NCBI RefSeq assembly: GCF_004320525.1
Contig: NZ_SIHX01000003.1
Span: forward strand, 496,001 to 560,000
DNA: 64,000 nt
Origin: Arthrobacter sp. S39
Lineage (GTDB): Bacteria; Actinomycetota; Actinomycetes; Actinomycetales; Micrococcaceae
Direction of reading: 5' to 3'
In this document: positions 1-7,715 of the stretch, in pieces
Numbering within the stretch: the stretch's first letter is position 1
How the letters are laid out: the number at the start of each line of letters is the position of its first letter
Position numbers and translations under genes: made by a program
The notes under the pieces: model-generated
What the model was told of the DNA's origin: nothing
The model's database searches: none
The model's input: only the letters and a program-made list of their open reading frames with translations

Positions 1-86
1 TGCTGATCCGGAGGTCAAAGGAAGGGACGGTAGCGGCTGATTGCATGCTGGCCATTTTGCCAGGCCCTGCGGCGTAGACTCGCACC

Positions 87-566
87 ATGAAATCAGGTTG
101 GGGGATCGTGGGCGTGTTCGCGGCGTTGGCCATCGTGGTCATGCCCTCTGCGGGCTGCACAATCAATGCCTGCCCGGCCATCGGCTACATCAGGACCCTG
201 ACGGTGAACATCGAAGGGAATGTAGCCGCGGTCAGCGACGTCAGCGTGTGCAATGAGAGCGGGTGCTCCCAGCCGGAGCCTACGGCCGCTTCGCCGGCCC
301 CGCTGAAGTCGGTGGTCACGGAGTTCTCCCCTGAGCCGCAACCGACGGCGAGCCATCCACCGTTCTACGGCCACCGGTATGACCAGGACACCTGGGTTTT
401 CAACGTGGCTTTTGGCGACCCCGCAAAGGTGGCCGTGAAGGCCCTTGCCTCGGAAGGCACCGTGTTGGCCGAACAGGAACATGACCTTGTCTGGACCATG
501 GTGGGCGGAACGGCACAGTGCGGCGGGCCAGTCACCACCCCGCCAATACAGCTTTCCGTGCCCTAA
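87..566 (+). CDS. Small secreted lipoprotein of unknown function
   Basis: A 159-residue protein with an N-terminal hydrophobic stretch (about residues 5-22) ending in a lipobox-like PSAGC, so the cysteine near residue 24 is probably lipidated and the protein anchored outside the membrane. The mature part has several cysteines (CTINAC, CNESGC, QCGG), a Pro/Ala-rich linker around residues 60-90, and a beta-rich C-terminal half. No family is recognised. It stands alone, convergent with the reductase gene that follows. Lipoprotein status is read from the sequence; function is unknown. Confidence 0.7.
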   Translation: MKSGWGIVGVFAALAIVVMPSAGCTINACPAIGYIRTLTVNIEGNVAAVSDVSVCNESGCSQPEPTAASPAPLKSVVTEFSPEPQPTASHPPFYGHRYDQDTWVFNVAFGDPAKVAVKALASEGTVLAEQEHDLVWTMVGGTAQCGGPVTTPPIQLSVP

Positions 567-600
567 GGCGGTCGACGTCGGTTCCCGCCGCCCAGATCGG

Positions 601-1182
601 TCAGCGGCGCACCCGATAGCGCAGGTGAAGCACCCGGTCGCCTTGGATCACCACGTCAGGATCCTCCAGCAGGTGCTGCGCGTGGACGGACTCGAAGTAG
701 CGCTTGCCGGACCCCAACACGACGGGTACGACGTCCATTCGCACCTCGTCGACCAGGCCCGCGGCAAGCGCCTGGCCACCGACGTCGCCGGCGGCGACCT
801 CGACTATGCGGTCACCAGCGAGCTCCTGCGCCTTGGCCACGGCCGCTTCGACGCCGTCGACGAAGTGAAACGGCGCCTCGGGGTCCCAGCCCTCGGGCTC
901 TGGCCGGTGCGTCACGACGACCACGTGGTCGACCCCGCCCGGAGGCTTCCCGTCCCAGCCGTCCGTCATGTCGAAGACGTGGCGGCCGGCGATTGTCGCC
1001 CCGATCTGGTCCCAGTACTCCCGGGTGTAGTCGTAGGACGCTTGTGACACCTTCAGCACGCCGCTCTCGTCCAACGGGACGTCACCGCTGAGCAACCAGT
1101 CGAACAGCGGTCCGGGCTGGTCGTCCTCGTCCGCGATGAAGCCGTCTACTGACACCGAGGCGTACATGACTACTTTGCCCAC
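601..1182 (-). CDS. Dihydrofolate reductase family protein (RibD C-terminal-like)
   Basis: A 193-residue protein starting MGKVVMYASVSVDGFIADEDD, the typical opening of stand-alone RibD_C/DHFR-like reductases, which use NAD(P)H. The motif IVEVAAGDVGGQALAAGLVDEV near residues 125-145 and the ending VVLGSGKRYFES match the conserved C-terminal half. A GTG start with GGAG about six bases upstream is used. These proteins are common in actinobacteria, and the substrate is usually unknown; the name does not imply a true dihydrofolate reductase. Confidence 0.85.
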   Translation of the reverse strand: MGKVVMYASVSVDGFIADEDDQPGPLFDWLLSGDVPLDESGVLKVSQASYDYTREYWDQIGATIAGRHVFDMTDGWDGKPPGGVDHVVVVTHRPEPEGWDPEAPFHFVDGVEAAVAKAQELAGDRIVEVAAGDVGGQALAAGLVDEVRMDVVPVVLGSGKRYFESVHAQHLLEDPDVVIQGDRVLHLRYRVRR

Positions 1183-1275
1183 GGGGCGCTCCTCTGCTTG
1201 GGGGTGCCCCCAATATTAGTTTGCATTGTGAAGAGCCCCATAGCGTCCACGCAAAAAGCACACCCGGTGTTAACA

Positions 1276-1309
1276 AAAGCAGGGCCGGTCAAATGACCGG
1301 CCCTGCTTT
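1276..1309 (-). terminator. Rho-independent terminator of the cold-shock gene
   Basis: A perfect 16-bp inverted repeat (arms 1276-1291 and 1294-1309) rich in GC at its centre and flanked by A/T runs on both sides. On the minus strand it lies about 40 bases after the cspA stop and is followed by a T run. It could work in both directions. Confidence 0.85.
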
Positions 1310-1348
1310 GAAAATATGAAACCCTAAGGCCCCAGTTTCTCTAAGGAA

Positions 1349-1552
1349 TTAGAGGGACTGGATGTTTACGGCCTGGGGACCCTTGGGGCCCTGCTCGGTT
1401 TCGAAGGAGACCTTCTGGTTCTCTTCGAGTGAGCGGAAGCCGGAGGAAGCGATCGCAGAGTAGTGTGCGAAAACGTCCTGTGAGGAGTCATCGGGGGAAA
1501 TGAAGCCGAAGCCCTTTTCAGCGTTAAACCATTTGACGGTACCAGTAGCCAT
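1349..1552 (-). CDS. cspA: Cold-shock protein, CspA family
   Basis: A 67-residue single cold-shock domain. RNP1 is seen as KGFGFI (residues 13-18) and RNP2 as VFAHY (about 27-31), the residues that bind single-stranded nucleic acid. The length is typical of bacterial Csp RNA chaperones. The start has AAGGA upstream. It is monocistronic, with a strong terminator downstream and a long leader upstream, the usual arrangement for cold-inducible csp genes. Which Csp paralogue it is cannot be told from this window. Confidence 0.95.
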   Translation of the reverse strand: MATGTVKWFNAEKGFGFISPDDSSQDVFAHYSAIASSGFRSLEENQKVSFETEQGPKGPQAVNIQSL

Positions 1553-1881
1553 TATTTTTGTCCTTCGTGAAGGTGGAGGAAAAGTCCCGACTTTCGGGTC
1601 CTCCGGTGTGGGGTGTTCAAAACCGCTACTTCAGAAGAACGCGGACTTTCGACCGCGCGTACTGCCTGAACTACCAACTGCATAAACACAACAACAAAAT
1701 CAACTGTACAGGAGTTTCCGGACAGCATTTACCACAACCCGATGCGGCGCGCTGACCAGGCAGCCGGCAGCCCAGCCGCACGCCGCCGTCGGGCCTTCCT
1801 TGCCCTGCCCTGTACGCGGCGGCGGAGCGGGCATATCCTGCCAACAGATCCAGCCCGCCCCCTACCCCCCGGGAGAGAACC
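1553..1881. promoter_or_regulatory. Long intergenic leader between cspA and the TfoX-like gene
   Basis: About 330 bases without a gene between divergent cspA and the TfoX-domain gene. The 150 bases next to cspA are less GC-rich (for example the A/C-rich tract near 1681-1700). By analogy with other csp genes this probably holds a long 5' UTR that controls translation in the cold. No clear -35/-10 pair was identified. Confidence 0.45.
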
Positions 1882-2268
1882 ATGGAGATGCCCAAGGCGT
1901 CCGACGCCGACAAGGAACGCTTCCGCTCGGTGGTCCCGGACCGTCCGGACGTGGTGGTGAAGCCGATGTTCGGCAACCTCGGCGCGTTCGTCAACGGCAA
2001 CATGTTCGCCGGCCTGTTCGGCCCCGTCATCGGCGTGAAGCTCGACGACGAGGCCCGGGTGGAGCTCGAAAGCACCGAGCGGACTGTGCCGTTCGGGCCG
2101 GCCGAGCGGCCGATGGCCGGCTACGCCGGATTGCCGGAGGTGTGGAACGCAGAGGGCGACGGCGACCACGCCCGGGTCCGTGCCTGGGTGGAGAAGGCGC
2201 TGGACCACGTCGCAACCCTGCCGCCCAAGGAACCAAAGGAACGCAAGCCCAAGGCCGCCAAGAAGTAG
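1882..2268 (+). CDS. TfoX N-terminal domain protein
   Basis: A 128-residue protein with the TfoX_N pattern: KPMFGNLGAFVNGNMFAGLFGPVIGVKLDDE near residues 27-57, then PMAGYAGLP and a helical end with a lysine-rich tail. TfoX/Sxy proteins regulate competence in gamma-proteobacteria, but stand-alone TfoX_N proteins in actinobacteria are small proteins of unknown role. GGGAGAG precedes the ATG. The family is clear; the function is not. Confidence 0.85.
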   Translation: MEMPKASDADKERFRSVVPDRPDVVVKPMFGNLGAFVNGNMFAGLFGPVIGVKLDDEARVELESTERTVPFGPAERPMAGYAGLPEVWNAEGDGDHARVRAWVEKALDHVATLPPKEPKERKPKAAKK

Positions 2269-2300
2269 CCTGCCGTGCCGCGATGAATCCCCCGGACGGC

Positions 2301-2795
2301 TCAGGCGGGCCCGGGGCCCTGCTTATCCGGCCTGCGGGTGGCATCCAGCACGTCCTGGAGGGTCTGCAGGGCTGCTTCGAAGCGCTGCTCCCCCGCGAAT
2401 GAGCCCCAAAGCTGTTCCAACTCCCGTACTTTCGCCGATGCCTCGCGCAGCATCTGCAACCCCCGGGCCGACGGGAAAATAAGTTTAGCCCGGGCGTCGG
2501 TGGGGTCGGGCCTGCGTTCCAGGTATCCCAGCGCCTGCAGCTCGTTGACCAGTTCGGATGTGGCCGCAAGGCTGAGCTGCGCCCGCTCGGCCAAGACCGT
2601 CAGGCGGATTCCCTTGGTGCCGATATTGCCCGTGATCTGCAGATGGGCCAGCCGGATATCGCCGTAGCCGCGGGATTCCGCCTCGTCGAGGAGCTCCCGG
2701 CGGAACTCAGCCAGCAGGCGTACCAGCAGCTGGCCCACGGGAAGCCTCGGGCGCTCGGAATCAGGCTTGGAATCGCTTGACGGCGGCATGGACAT
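2301..2795 (-). CDS. MarR-family transcriptional regulator
   Basis: A winged-helix protein of about 164 residues. The region LAHLQITGNIGTKGIRLTVLAERAQLSLAATSELVNELQALGYLERRPDPTDARAKLIFPSARG carries the MarR recognition helix and the wing with the DxRAK motif. An upstream ATG at 2846 is open, but that extension would run through the palindrome at 2818-2832. The ATG at 2795 is therefore preferred, although no strong ribosome site precedes it. It is divergent from a hydrolase gene that it probably represses. Confidence 0.88.
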   Translation of the reverse strand: MSMPPSSDSKPDSERPRLPVGQLLVRLLAEFRRELLDEAESRGYGDIRLAHLQITGNIGTKGIRLTVLAERAQLSLAATSELVNELQALGYLERRPDPTDARAKLIFPSARGLQMLREASAKVRELEQLWGSFAGEQRFEAALQTLQDVLDATRRPDKQGPGPA

Positions 2796-2817
2796 GGAGG
2801 AAACTCTATTCCATAAG

Positions 2818-2832
2818 CTTCGGAAACCGAAG
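2818..2832. promoter_or_regulatory. Palindromic operator, probably for the MarR regulator
   Basis: A perfect inverted repeat, CTTCGG-AAA-CCGAAG, between the divergent MarR gene and the alpha/beta-hydrolase gene. Size and place fit a MarR-dimer operator controlling both. That binding is inferred. Confidence 0.55.
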
Positions 2833-2882
2833 TAAATTCCATTCAAGACTGGTTTGAAGTGCAGGCTCTTTGGAGGCCGGAA

Positions 2883-3722
2883 ATGTCTTCTGAAACTTTG
2901 TCGACCATGATTGGCACAACGCTTGGTCCCCTGATGGTCCGCCGCACCGGCACGGGCGCGCCTGCATTCCTATGGCACAGCCTGTTTGTTGATTCCCAAA
3001 CCTTCGACGGCGTCGTGGAGGAACTGGGACGGCACCGTGAACTCTTCCTGGTGGACGGGCCCGGACACGGCGACAGTCCGGGTCCCCGCCGGCGCTATTC
3101 CCTTGAGGACTGCGCCACCGCAGCCGCCCAGGTCCTGGATGCGCTGGATGTTTCTGCCCCGGTGGACTGGGTGGGCAACGCCTGGGGCGGGCATGTGGGC
3201 ATCGTCTTTGCGCACATGTTCCCCTCACGCTGCCGGACACTGACCACTATCGGCACGCCCCCATACCCGTTGACCCGTGCTGAACGCCTGCAGACGGTCC
3301 CGCTCGTCTACCTGTACCGGGTCCTGGGTCCGGCACTGTTCAGCGGGGCGATAGTCGAAGCGCTGGCGGGTCGCGGTGCGGCGAAAACATCACCTGCGGC
3401 TGCTGCGGCGGTGGGCGATGCGTTCCGCCGGGGCGACAAACACGGCAAGTACTGGGCAATGCAGTCGATCATGCTGCACCGCCCCGATCTCCGGCCGGTC
3501 CTGCCTCTCCTCCAGGTGCCCACCCTGACGCTGGTGGGCCGGGACGATTCCATGAACGATCCGGGGAAGGCCGAACGTGCAGCACGCAGCGTTCCGGACG
3601 GGCGGTTTGCGCGGGTAACAGGCGCCGGCCACGTGGCCCCGCTCCTGGTAGCACCTCGCGAAGTCACCCAGCACGTCCTGGACTTCTGGTCAGACACCCG
3701 TCACCGGCAGGCAGCGGCATGA
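2883..3722 (+). CDS. Alpha/beta-hydrolase-fold protein with alanine at the nucleophile position
   Basis: A 279-residue alpha/beta-hydrolase-fold protein. The HSLFVDSQTF oxyanion region, DGPGHGDS, a late Asp (GRDDS) and a His (GAGH) are all present. At the nucleophile elbow, where families have G-x-S-x-G, the sequence is G98-N-A100-W-G102 (codon GCC), so the catalytic serine is missing. GGAGG seven bases before the ATG at 2883 sets the start; an upstream ATG at 2859 lacks such a site. It is divergent from the MarR gene and overlaps the following membrane gene by 4 bp. It may be non-hydrolytic or use another chemistry. Confidence 0.88.
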   Translation: MSSETLSTMIGTTLGPLMVRRTGTGAPAFLWHSLFVDSQTFDGVVEELGRHRELFLVDGPGHGDSPGPRRRYSLEDCATAAAQVLDALDVSAPVDWVGNAWGGHVGIVFAHMFPSRCRTLTTIGTPPYPLTRAERLQTVPLVYLYRVLGPALFSGAIVEALAGRGAAKTSPAAAAAVGDAFRRGDKHGKYWAMQSIMLHRPDLRPVLPLLQVPTLTLVGRDDSMNDPGKAERAARSVPDGRFARVTGAGHVAPLLVAPREVTQHVLDFWSDTRHRQAAA

Positions 3723-4129
3723 GCATCCCACAGGCCCGGGAACTGGGCATCCCAGTCGGGGCACTGATTGGTTGGGCAGGACTGTTCGTCCACAACCTCG
3801 CCGATTTGCCCGGGCAGAGCTTTTTCAGCCCTGAATCGAGTATCCCGCTCCTGGTCACTGCCCTGCTGGTGTCCGCATGGATTACGTCGGCCCGGTACCA
3901 GGCGACGGTGGCCTTGCTGTGCTGGGGCCTGCTGAATTTCGTGGGCGGTGGCGTACTCAGCGTCCTGCCCTTGCCGTTCCTTCCGTTCTCGCCGGAGCAA
4001 ACGGCCAGCCATTACCTGTTCCACGGCCTCTACGCGCTGGCCCAGGTGCCGCTGGTGCTCAGCACGGCGGGATGGCTCCGCATGCATCATCGGACCCGTC
4101 AGCCGCACACCTCACGTGGTGCATCATGA
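3719..4129 (+). CDS. Four-TM membrane protein of unknown function
   Basis: A 136-residue hydrophobic protein with about four transmembrane segments (near residues 12-28, 42-58, 62-82 and 98-118). Its ATG overlaps the stop of the upstream hydrolase-like gene (ATGA), and its own stop overlaps the start of the methyltransferase, so the three are translationally coupled. No family is recognised. Confidence 0.75.
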   Translation: MSIPQARELGIPVGALIGWAGLFVHNLADLPGQSFFSPESSIPLLVTALLVSAWITSARYQATVALLCWGLLNFVGGGVLSVLPLPFLPFSPEQTASHYLFHGLYALAQVPLVLSTAGWLRMHHRTRQPHTSRGAS

Positions 4130-4728
4130 AAGCCGTCTACAACGCCTGGTACAAGTACGGAACTCCGCCGTGGGCAGGCAGCGCCCGCCACGAGCTGGTC
4201 CGTCTGGTGGACGAGGGGCGGCTGGCCCCGGGCCGGGCGGTTGACCTGGGCTGCGGCGAGGGCGACAACGCCATCTTCATGGCACAGCACGGGTTCGACG
4301 TAACGGCCGTGGACTTCGCGCCGGCCGCAATTGCCAAAGCCAAGGCGAAGGCGCAAAAGGCCGGCGCAGCAGTCAATTTCGTCGTTGACGACCTGACCAA
4401 CCCGAGCCAGCTTCACGGTCCATTCGACGTTCTGGTCGACTACGGAACCTTCGACGATCTCACCGAACGCCAGCGCAACGCGTACCTTCAGCACGTGATC
4501 CCGCTCGCCGGGCCAGGCGCAAAGTTTCTGATGTGGAACTTCGAATGGGAAGCCCGTTCATGGGAGAAGCTGGTGTGGAAGCTTGTTCCCTTCGGAAACC
4601 TGACCCTTTCACCGGGCTACATCCAGGACACTTTCTCCCCGACGTTCGACGTGGAGAAGATCGCCGGCGAGTCCGGGTTGGCGGGATGGCCGCGGGGCTG
4701 GGCGGCTTACCTGATGACGCGCCGGTAG
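4126..4728 (+). CDS. SAM-dependent class I methyltransferase
   Basis: A 200-residue methyltransferase. Motif I is AVDLGCGEGDNAIFMAQHG (residues 38-56), followed by an acidic end of strand 2 (VTAVDFAP) and motif IV-like FDVLVDYGTFDDL. A longer open frame begins at 3877, but the ATG at 4126 overlaps the upstream stop and gives a normal N-terminus. The start MKAVYNAWYKYGTPPWAGS resembles small-molecule methyltransferases near thiopurine/tellurite types. It is the last gene of the MarR-controlled cluster. The substrate is unknown. Confidence 0.88.
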   Translation: MKAVYNAWYKYGTPPWAGSARHELVRLVDEGRLAPGRAVDLGCGEGDNAIFMAQHGFDVTAVDFAPAAIAKAKAKAQKAGAAVNFVVDDLTNPSQLHGPFDVLVDYGTFDDLTERQRNAYLQHVIPLAGPGAKFLMWNFEWEARSWEKLVWKLVPFGNLTLSPGYIQDTFSPTFDVEKIAGESGLAGWPRGWAAYLMTRR

Positions 4729-4779
4729 CTCGTCCGACCACGTCTGTCTAAGCCCCGTCGCACGGCGTAGCATCCTGCC

Positions 4780-5547
4780 ATGGAATCTATTCGGGTCATC
4801 CTGCTTCCCGGGAGCGTGCTCCCGGCGCAACCCGCCTACGACGAGCTGATTAAAGCCCTGGGACTGGACGTGCAGGCGCTCGCCAAGGATCTCGAGCTCT
4901 ACGCCAGGGACGAGCCTCCGGCGGATTGGAGCCTTGACACGGAAGTCGACGGCGTGCTGCGGGAGGCAGATGCCCTCGGGTGGGAGACCTTCCACCTCGT
5001 CGGGTACTCCGGCGGCGGCGCGGCCGCGCTGGCGTTCGCCGCCAAGCACCCTGACAGGCTGCTCAGCCTGGCGCTGCTCGAGCCCGCCTGGGCGGGCAAC
5101 TGGGACTGGAGCCCTGCCCACGCGGCGCTCTGGAAGCAGTACGAGCAGCTGGAAGCACTGCCACCGGAGCAGTTCCTGCCCGCCTTCATGAGGCTGGGAG
5201 TGAAGCCCGACGTCGTCCTGCCGCCACAGCAGCCCGGTCCCCCGCCGCCGTGGATGGCCAAGCGGCCTGCCGGCATCAAGGCCTTCCTGCGGACCTTCAA
5301 AAGCTACGACCTGGACAGGGCGCGTCTGGCCGCCTTTCGCCCGCCCGTGTTCTTCGCCCTGGGTGGCCTGAGCAACCCGGATGACTACGGCGAGATTGCC
5401 ACCCGGCTGGCACGGGTGTTCTTCCCGGACTTCCATCTGGAGGTCTTCCCCAGGCGCCACCACTTCGACCCGCCGCACCGGATCGAACCGCAGCGGCTGG
5501 CCGGGCTGCTCCGGCGGCACTGGGATCAGGCGGAAGGCAAGGGCTGA
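4780..5547 (+). CDS. Alpha/beta-hydrolase
   Basis: A 255-residue alpha/beta-hydrolase with an intact nucleophile elbow GYSGGG (serine near residue 76) and a late His in RRHHFDPPHR. It starts MESIRVILLPGSVLPAQPAYDELI. The family covers esterases, lipases and other hydrolases, and the substrate cannot be inferred. The serine contrasts with the alanine in the protein encoded at 2883-3722. Confidence 0.85.
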   Translation: MESIRVILLPGSVLPAQPAYDELIKALGLDVQALAKDLELYARDEPPADWSLDTEVDGVLREADALGWETFHLVGYSGGGAAALAFAAKHPDRLLSLALLEPAWAGNWDWSPAHAALWKQYEQLEALPPEQFLPAFMRLGVKPDVVLPPQQPGPPPPWMAKRPAGIKAFLRTFKSYDLDRARLAAFRPPVFFALGGLSNPDDYGEIATRLARVFFPDFHLEVFPRRHHFDPPHRIEPQRLAGLLRRHWDQAEGKG

Positions 5548-5596
5548 CACTTACGCCCAGGTCCCCGAAGTTGCTACGATTGCTACGGAGGCAATC

Positions 5597-5860
5597 ATGA
5601 CAACTATTCCGCACCGTGAACTGCGCAACGAGAGCAGCAGAATCCTTGAGCGCGTGAAAAACGGCGAGACGATCGATGTCACCAACAACGGCGAAATCGC
5701 CGCCACGCTTATCCCGCCGTCCGCTTCTCCATTTGAACGTTTGCTGCTGGCAGGCCAGGTCCGCGCGGCGACTGGCCCCGTAGACTTCAGCACCCTGCCG
5801 CGGGTCACGTTGGAATCCAGCACAGAGGAGATCCTGGACGACCTTCGCGGGGACCGTTGA
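5597..5860 (+). CDS. Phd/YefM-type antitoxin
   Basis: An 87-residue antitoxin beginning MTTIPHRELRNESSRILERVKNGETIDVTNNGEIAATLIPP, the typical Phd/YefM DNA-binding N-terminus. The C-terminal tail should wrap the toxin. ACGGAGG precedes the ATG. It overlaps the downstream PIN toxin start by 4 bp (TTGA). It likely represses its own operon together with the toxin, as usual for this type II class. Confidence 0.92.
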   Translation: MTTIPHRELRNESSRILERVKNGETIDVTNNGEIAATLIPPSASPFERLLLAGQVRAATGPVDFSTLPRVTLESSTEEILDDLRGDR

Positions 5861-6270
5861 TCATCTATGCGGACACGTCGGCCGTTCTCAAACTCGTGGC
5901 GGAGGAGCGGGAATCATCAGCCCTTGCCGAGTACCTCTCAACAGCCGTATCCCGGAACCACAGCCTGGTCGCCTCGATGCTCCTCTGCACCGAGCTTCAC
6001 TGCGCGGCTCACCGTCGTGCCATTCCCGGCGAACTGGTCAATGCCGCCCTCGGCGGCATCAACTTGGTTGACCTTGCACGTTCGGACCTTATGTACGCAG
6101 CGGCCCTGCCTGGCAGGTTGCGCAGCGCCGACGCCATTCACTTGGCCGCTGCAATCCGCCTGCAGGCGGACGTTCTCGTGGCCTACGACGCGGAACTCCT
6201 GGCGGCCGCTGTTGATGCGGGCCTGAACGTCCTCTCGCCAGGTAAGCAGACGGGGTCTCGGGTTGGTTGA
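5857..6270 (+). CDS. vapC: VapC-type PIN-domain ribonuclease toxin
   Basis: A 137-residue PIN-domain toxin starting from TTG inside the antitoxin stop. The acidic metal-binding residues are seen in YADTSAVLKL (Asp6), CTELHC (Glu), RSADAIHLAAA (Asp) and VAYDAELL. VapC proteins are Mg-dependent RNases that often cut tRNA. The last residues (about GSRVG) and the stop codon lie inside a TTGAGCC-GTCGAAACC repeat element, so the C-terminus may have been altered by the repeat. Confidence 0.92.
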   Translation: MIIYADTSAVLKLVAEERESSALAEYLSTAVSRNHSLVASMLLCTELHCAAHRRAIPGELVNAALGGINLVDLARSDLMYAAALPGRLRSADAIHLAAAIRLQADVLVAYDAELLAAAVDAGLNVLSPGKQTGSRVG

Positions 6271-6285
6271 GCCCGTCGAAACCCG
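6259..6285. repeat. Short dispersed repeat (TTGAGCCcGTCGAAACC type)
   Basis: Core GGTTGAGCCCGTCGAAACC at 6265-6283 inside a CGGGTT/AACCCG stem. The same core (one base different) is seen at 44933-44951 and as a 22-bp inverted repeat at 47043-47096. It overlaps the vapC stop. Confidence 0.7.
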
Positions 6286-6407
6286 GCCGCTGAGCTGTGA
6301 ATCCCCTGCCGGAGACAATGGCAGCGCCGAGCTCTAGAATGACTATTCACAAGTAGGCGCGCGTCACGCACCTGCTCCGTGATTGATCATGAATGGGATG
6401 GCTGATC

Positions 6408-7115
6408 ATGAGCAACAGCGCACCTGAGTCCGGTCGCGAACCACGTTCTGTCCCGCCGCGGATGCCCGCCAACCCACCGAGAATCGGATCAGCCAAGGAC
6501 CTTCCAACACCCACAACTGAACCCCTGGCCAGCCCCTCCGTTCAAGTGGCGGGCAGGGACGATGCGGCAATGCTCGACAACTACGCCGAGTTCATCGGGC
6601 GGTTGGAAACAGCGGCCGGGAAGCTCACTCCCCGGCGGGATACCCTGAGCGCGGCCCTGGACGCGGCCGGGCTCCTCTTAAACCAGAACAACGCAGGCGT
6701 TGAGCTTTGGGGTCAGCGACGCACTCGGATCCGCCAGCTCCTCAACCTAGTAGCCGCGAAGCAGCGGGCCCGGACCTACCGGAGCCTTAGCGAGCTGCAT
6801 GAGGTTGCCCAGAAGATGGAGCAGATGTTCAGCAATCGTGCGCAGCGTGTCCTGCAGGTGTGCAGCGGGATCCGGGCCCGCCGGGATCAGATCAACGCAG
6901 CCCTTATTGAACTGGATAAGAGCAAGGTCAAATTGGCGGCATCGAGAAGGATCGCGCAGGAGCGGGAGAATCTCAGCAAAATCGCGGCGGAGCTCTCGGT
7001 CTCCGCCGACAATCTCAGCTTCGGTGTCCCCGACCCCGGCCTGCGTGACAGCCTCCGTGAGGCGCGGGAGGCAATTATTCTTGCCGAGGCCCTCCTGGAA
7101 GTGAAAGGGAACTGA
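6408..7115 (+). CDS. Coiled-coil protein of unknown function
   Basis: A protein of about 235 residues: a Pro-rich, probably disordered N-terminus (about residues 1-50), then a long helical region with many Leu/Ala/Gln/Arg heptads. An upstream ATG at 6393 is possible, but MSNSAPESG at 6408 is preferred because GGGATGG precedes it. The membrane-protein gene follows after two bases, so the two probably act together. No recognised domain. Confidence 0.65.
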   Translation: MSNSAPESGREPRSVPPRMPANPPRIGSAKDLPTPTTEPLASPSVQVAGRDDAAMLDNYAEFIGRLETAAGKLTPRRDTLSAALDAAGLLLNQNNAGVELWGQRRTRIRQLLNLVAAKQRARTYRSLSELHEVAQKMEQMFSNRAQRVLQVCSGIRARRDQINAALIELDKSKVKLAASRRIAQERENLSKIAAELSVSADNLSFGVPDPGLRDSLREAREAIILAEALLEVKGN

Positions 7116-7117
7116 TC

Positions 7118-7699
7118 ATGCCCAAGCCACAGACGAAGCACCGGGTGGTCTGCAGTTTTACTGAGAAACAGTGGACTGGGAGGCCGGACGACGGCGCGGG
7201 TGCTTTGTTCGGCAGGTTATCTGTGGCCGGACTTGTCCTGTGCTTCCTCCTGATGGGCCTGTTTCCGGGCCTGAGGGACCTGGCCGCCGTGCTGTTGTTC
7301 GTGGCCATGTTTGCAACCACATTCACGGCAGTGAGCATCCTCGCCATAAGTTCTCGGGAGCGTGCATTTCTTCAGGGGGTGACCGCGTCTGTAAACGAAG
7401 TAATACGCGAGCTCTCCGTCGACAGCGCTGCCCAACTCGGGCCGGACGAGCTGCGCTCGCTGCTCGTCAATGGCAAAACCAGGCCGCTGTCTGTGAACGG
7501 GGTAGCCGGCCTGGAACTGAAAGTCATCCGGAATACCTCACCGAAGACTTCTCTGCATGCCAAACCCATCATCAAACCGATCACCACGACTTACGTTGTT
7601 CTGGCAGCCACGGCGCCCGATTACGGAGTGGAAAGCTTCGACCGCCTGCTCGAGGCAGTCACCGCAGACCCCGACGCTAAATCCCTCGGAGCTGGGTGA
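7118..7699 (+). CDS. Two-TM membrane protein of unknown function
   Basis: A 193-residue protein with two close transmembrane segments (about residues 28-46 and 50-72, GLVLCFLLMGLFPGLRDLAAVLLFVAMFATTFTAVSILA). A soluble C-terminal domain of about 120 residues follows, ending in a beta-rich region. It lies two bases after the coiled-coil gene, and both may form a membrane-tethered pair. No family recognised. Confidence 0.65.
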   Translation: MPKPQTKHRVVCSFTEKQWTGRPDDGAGALFGRLSVAGLVLCFLLMGLFPGLRDLAAVLLFVAMFATTFTAVSILAISSRERAFLQGVTASVNEVIRELSVDSAAQLGPDELRSLLVNGKTRPLSVNGVAGLELKVIRNTSPKTSLHAKPIIKPITTTYVVLAATAPDYGVESFDRLLEAVTADPDAKSLGAG

Positions 7700-7715
7700 C
7701 CCCTCCTGCACGTCA

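Noticed and set aside
3877..4125. Longer N-terminal reading of the methyltransferase frame
   Set aside because: It would overlap the membrane gene in another frame; the ATG at 4126 with the ATGA overlap gives a natural start.
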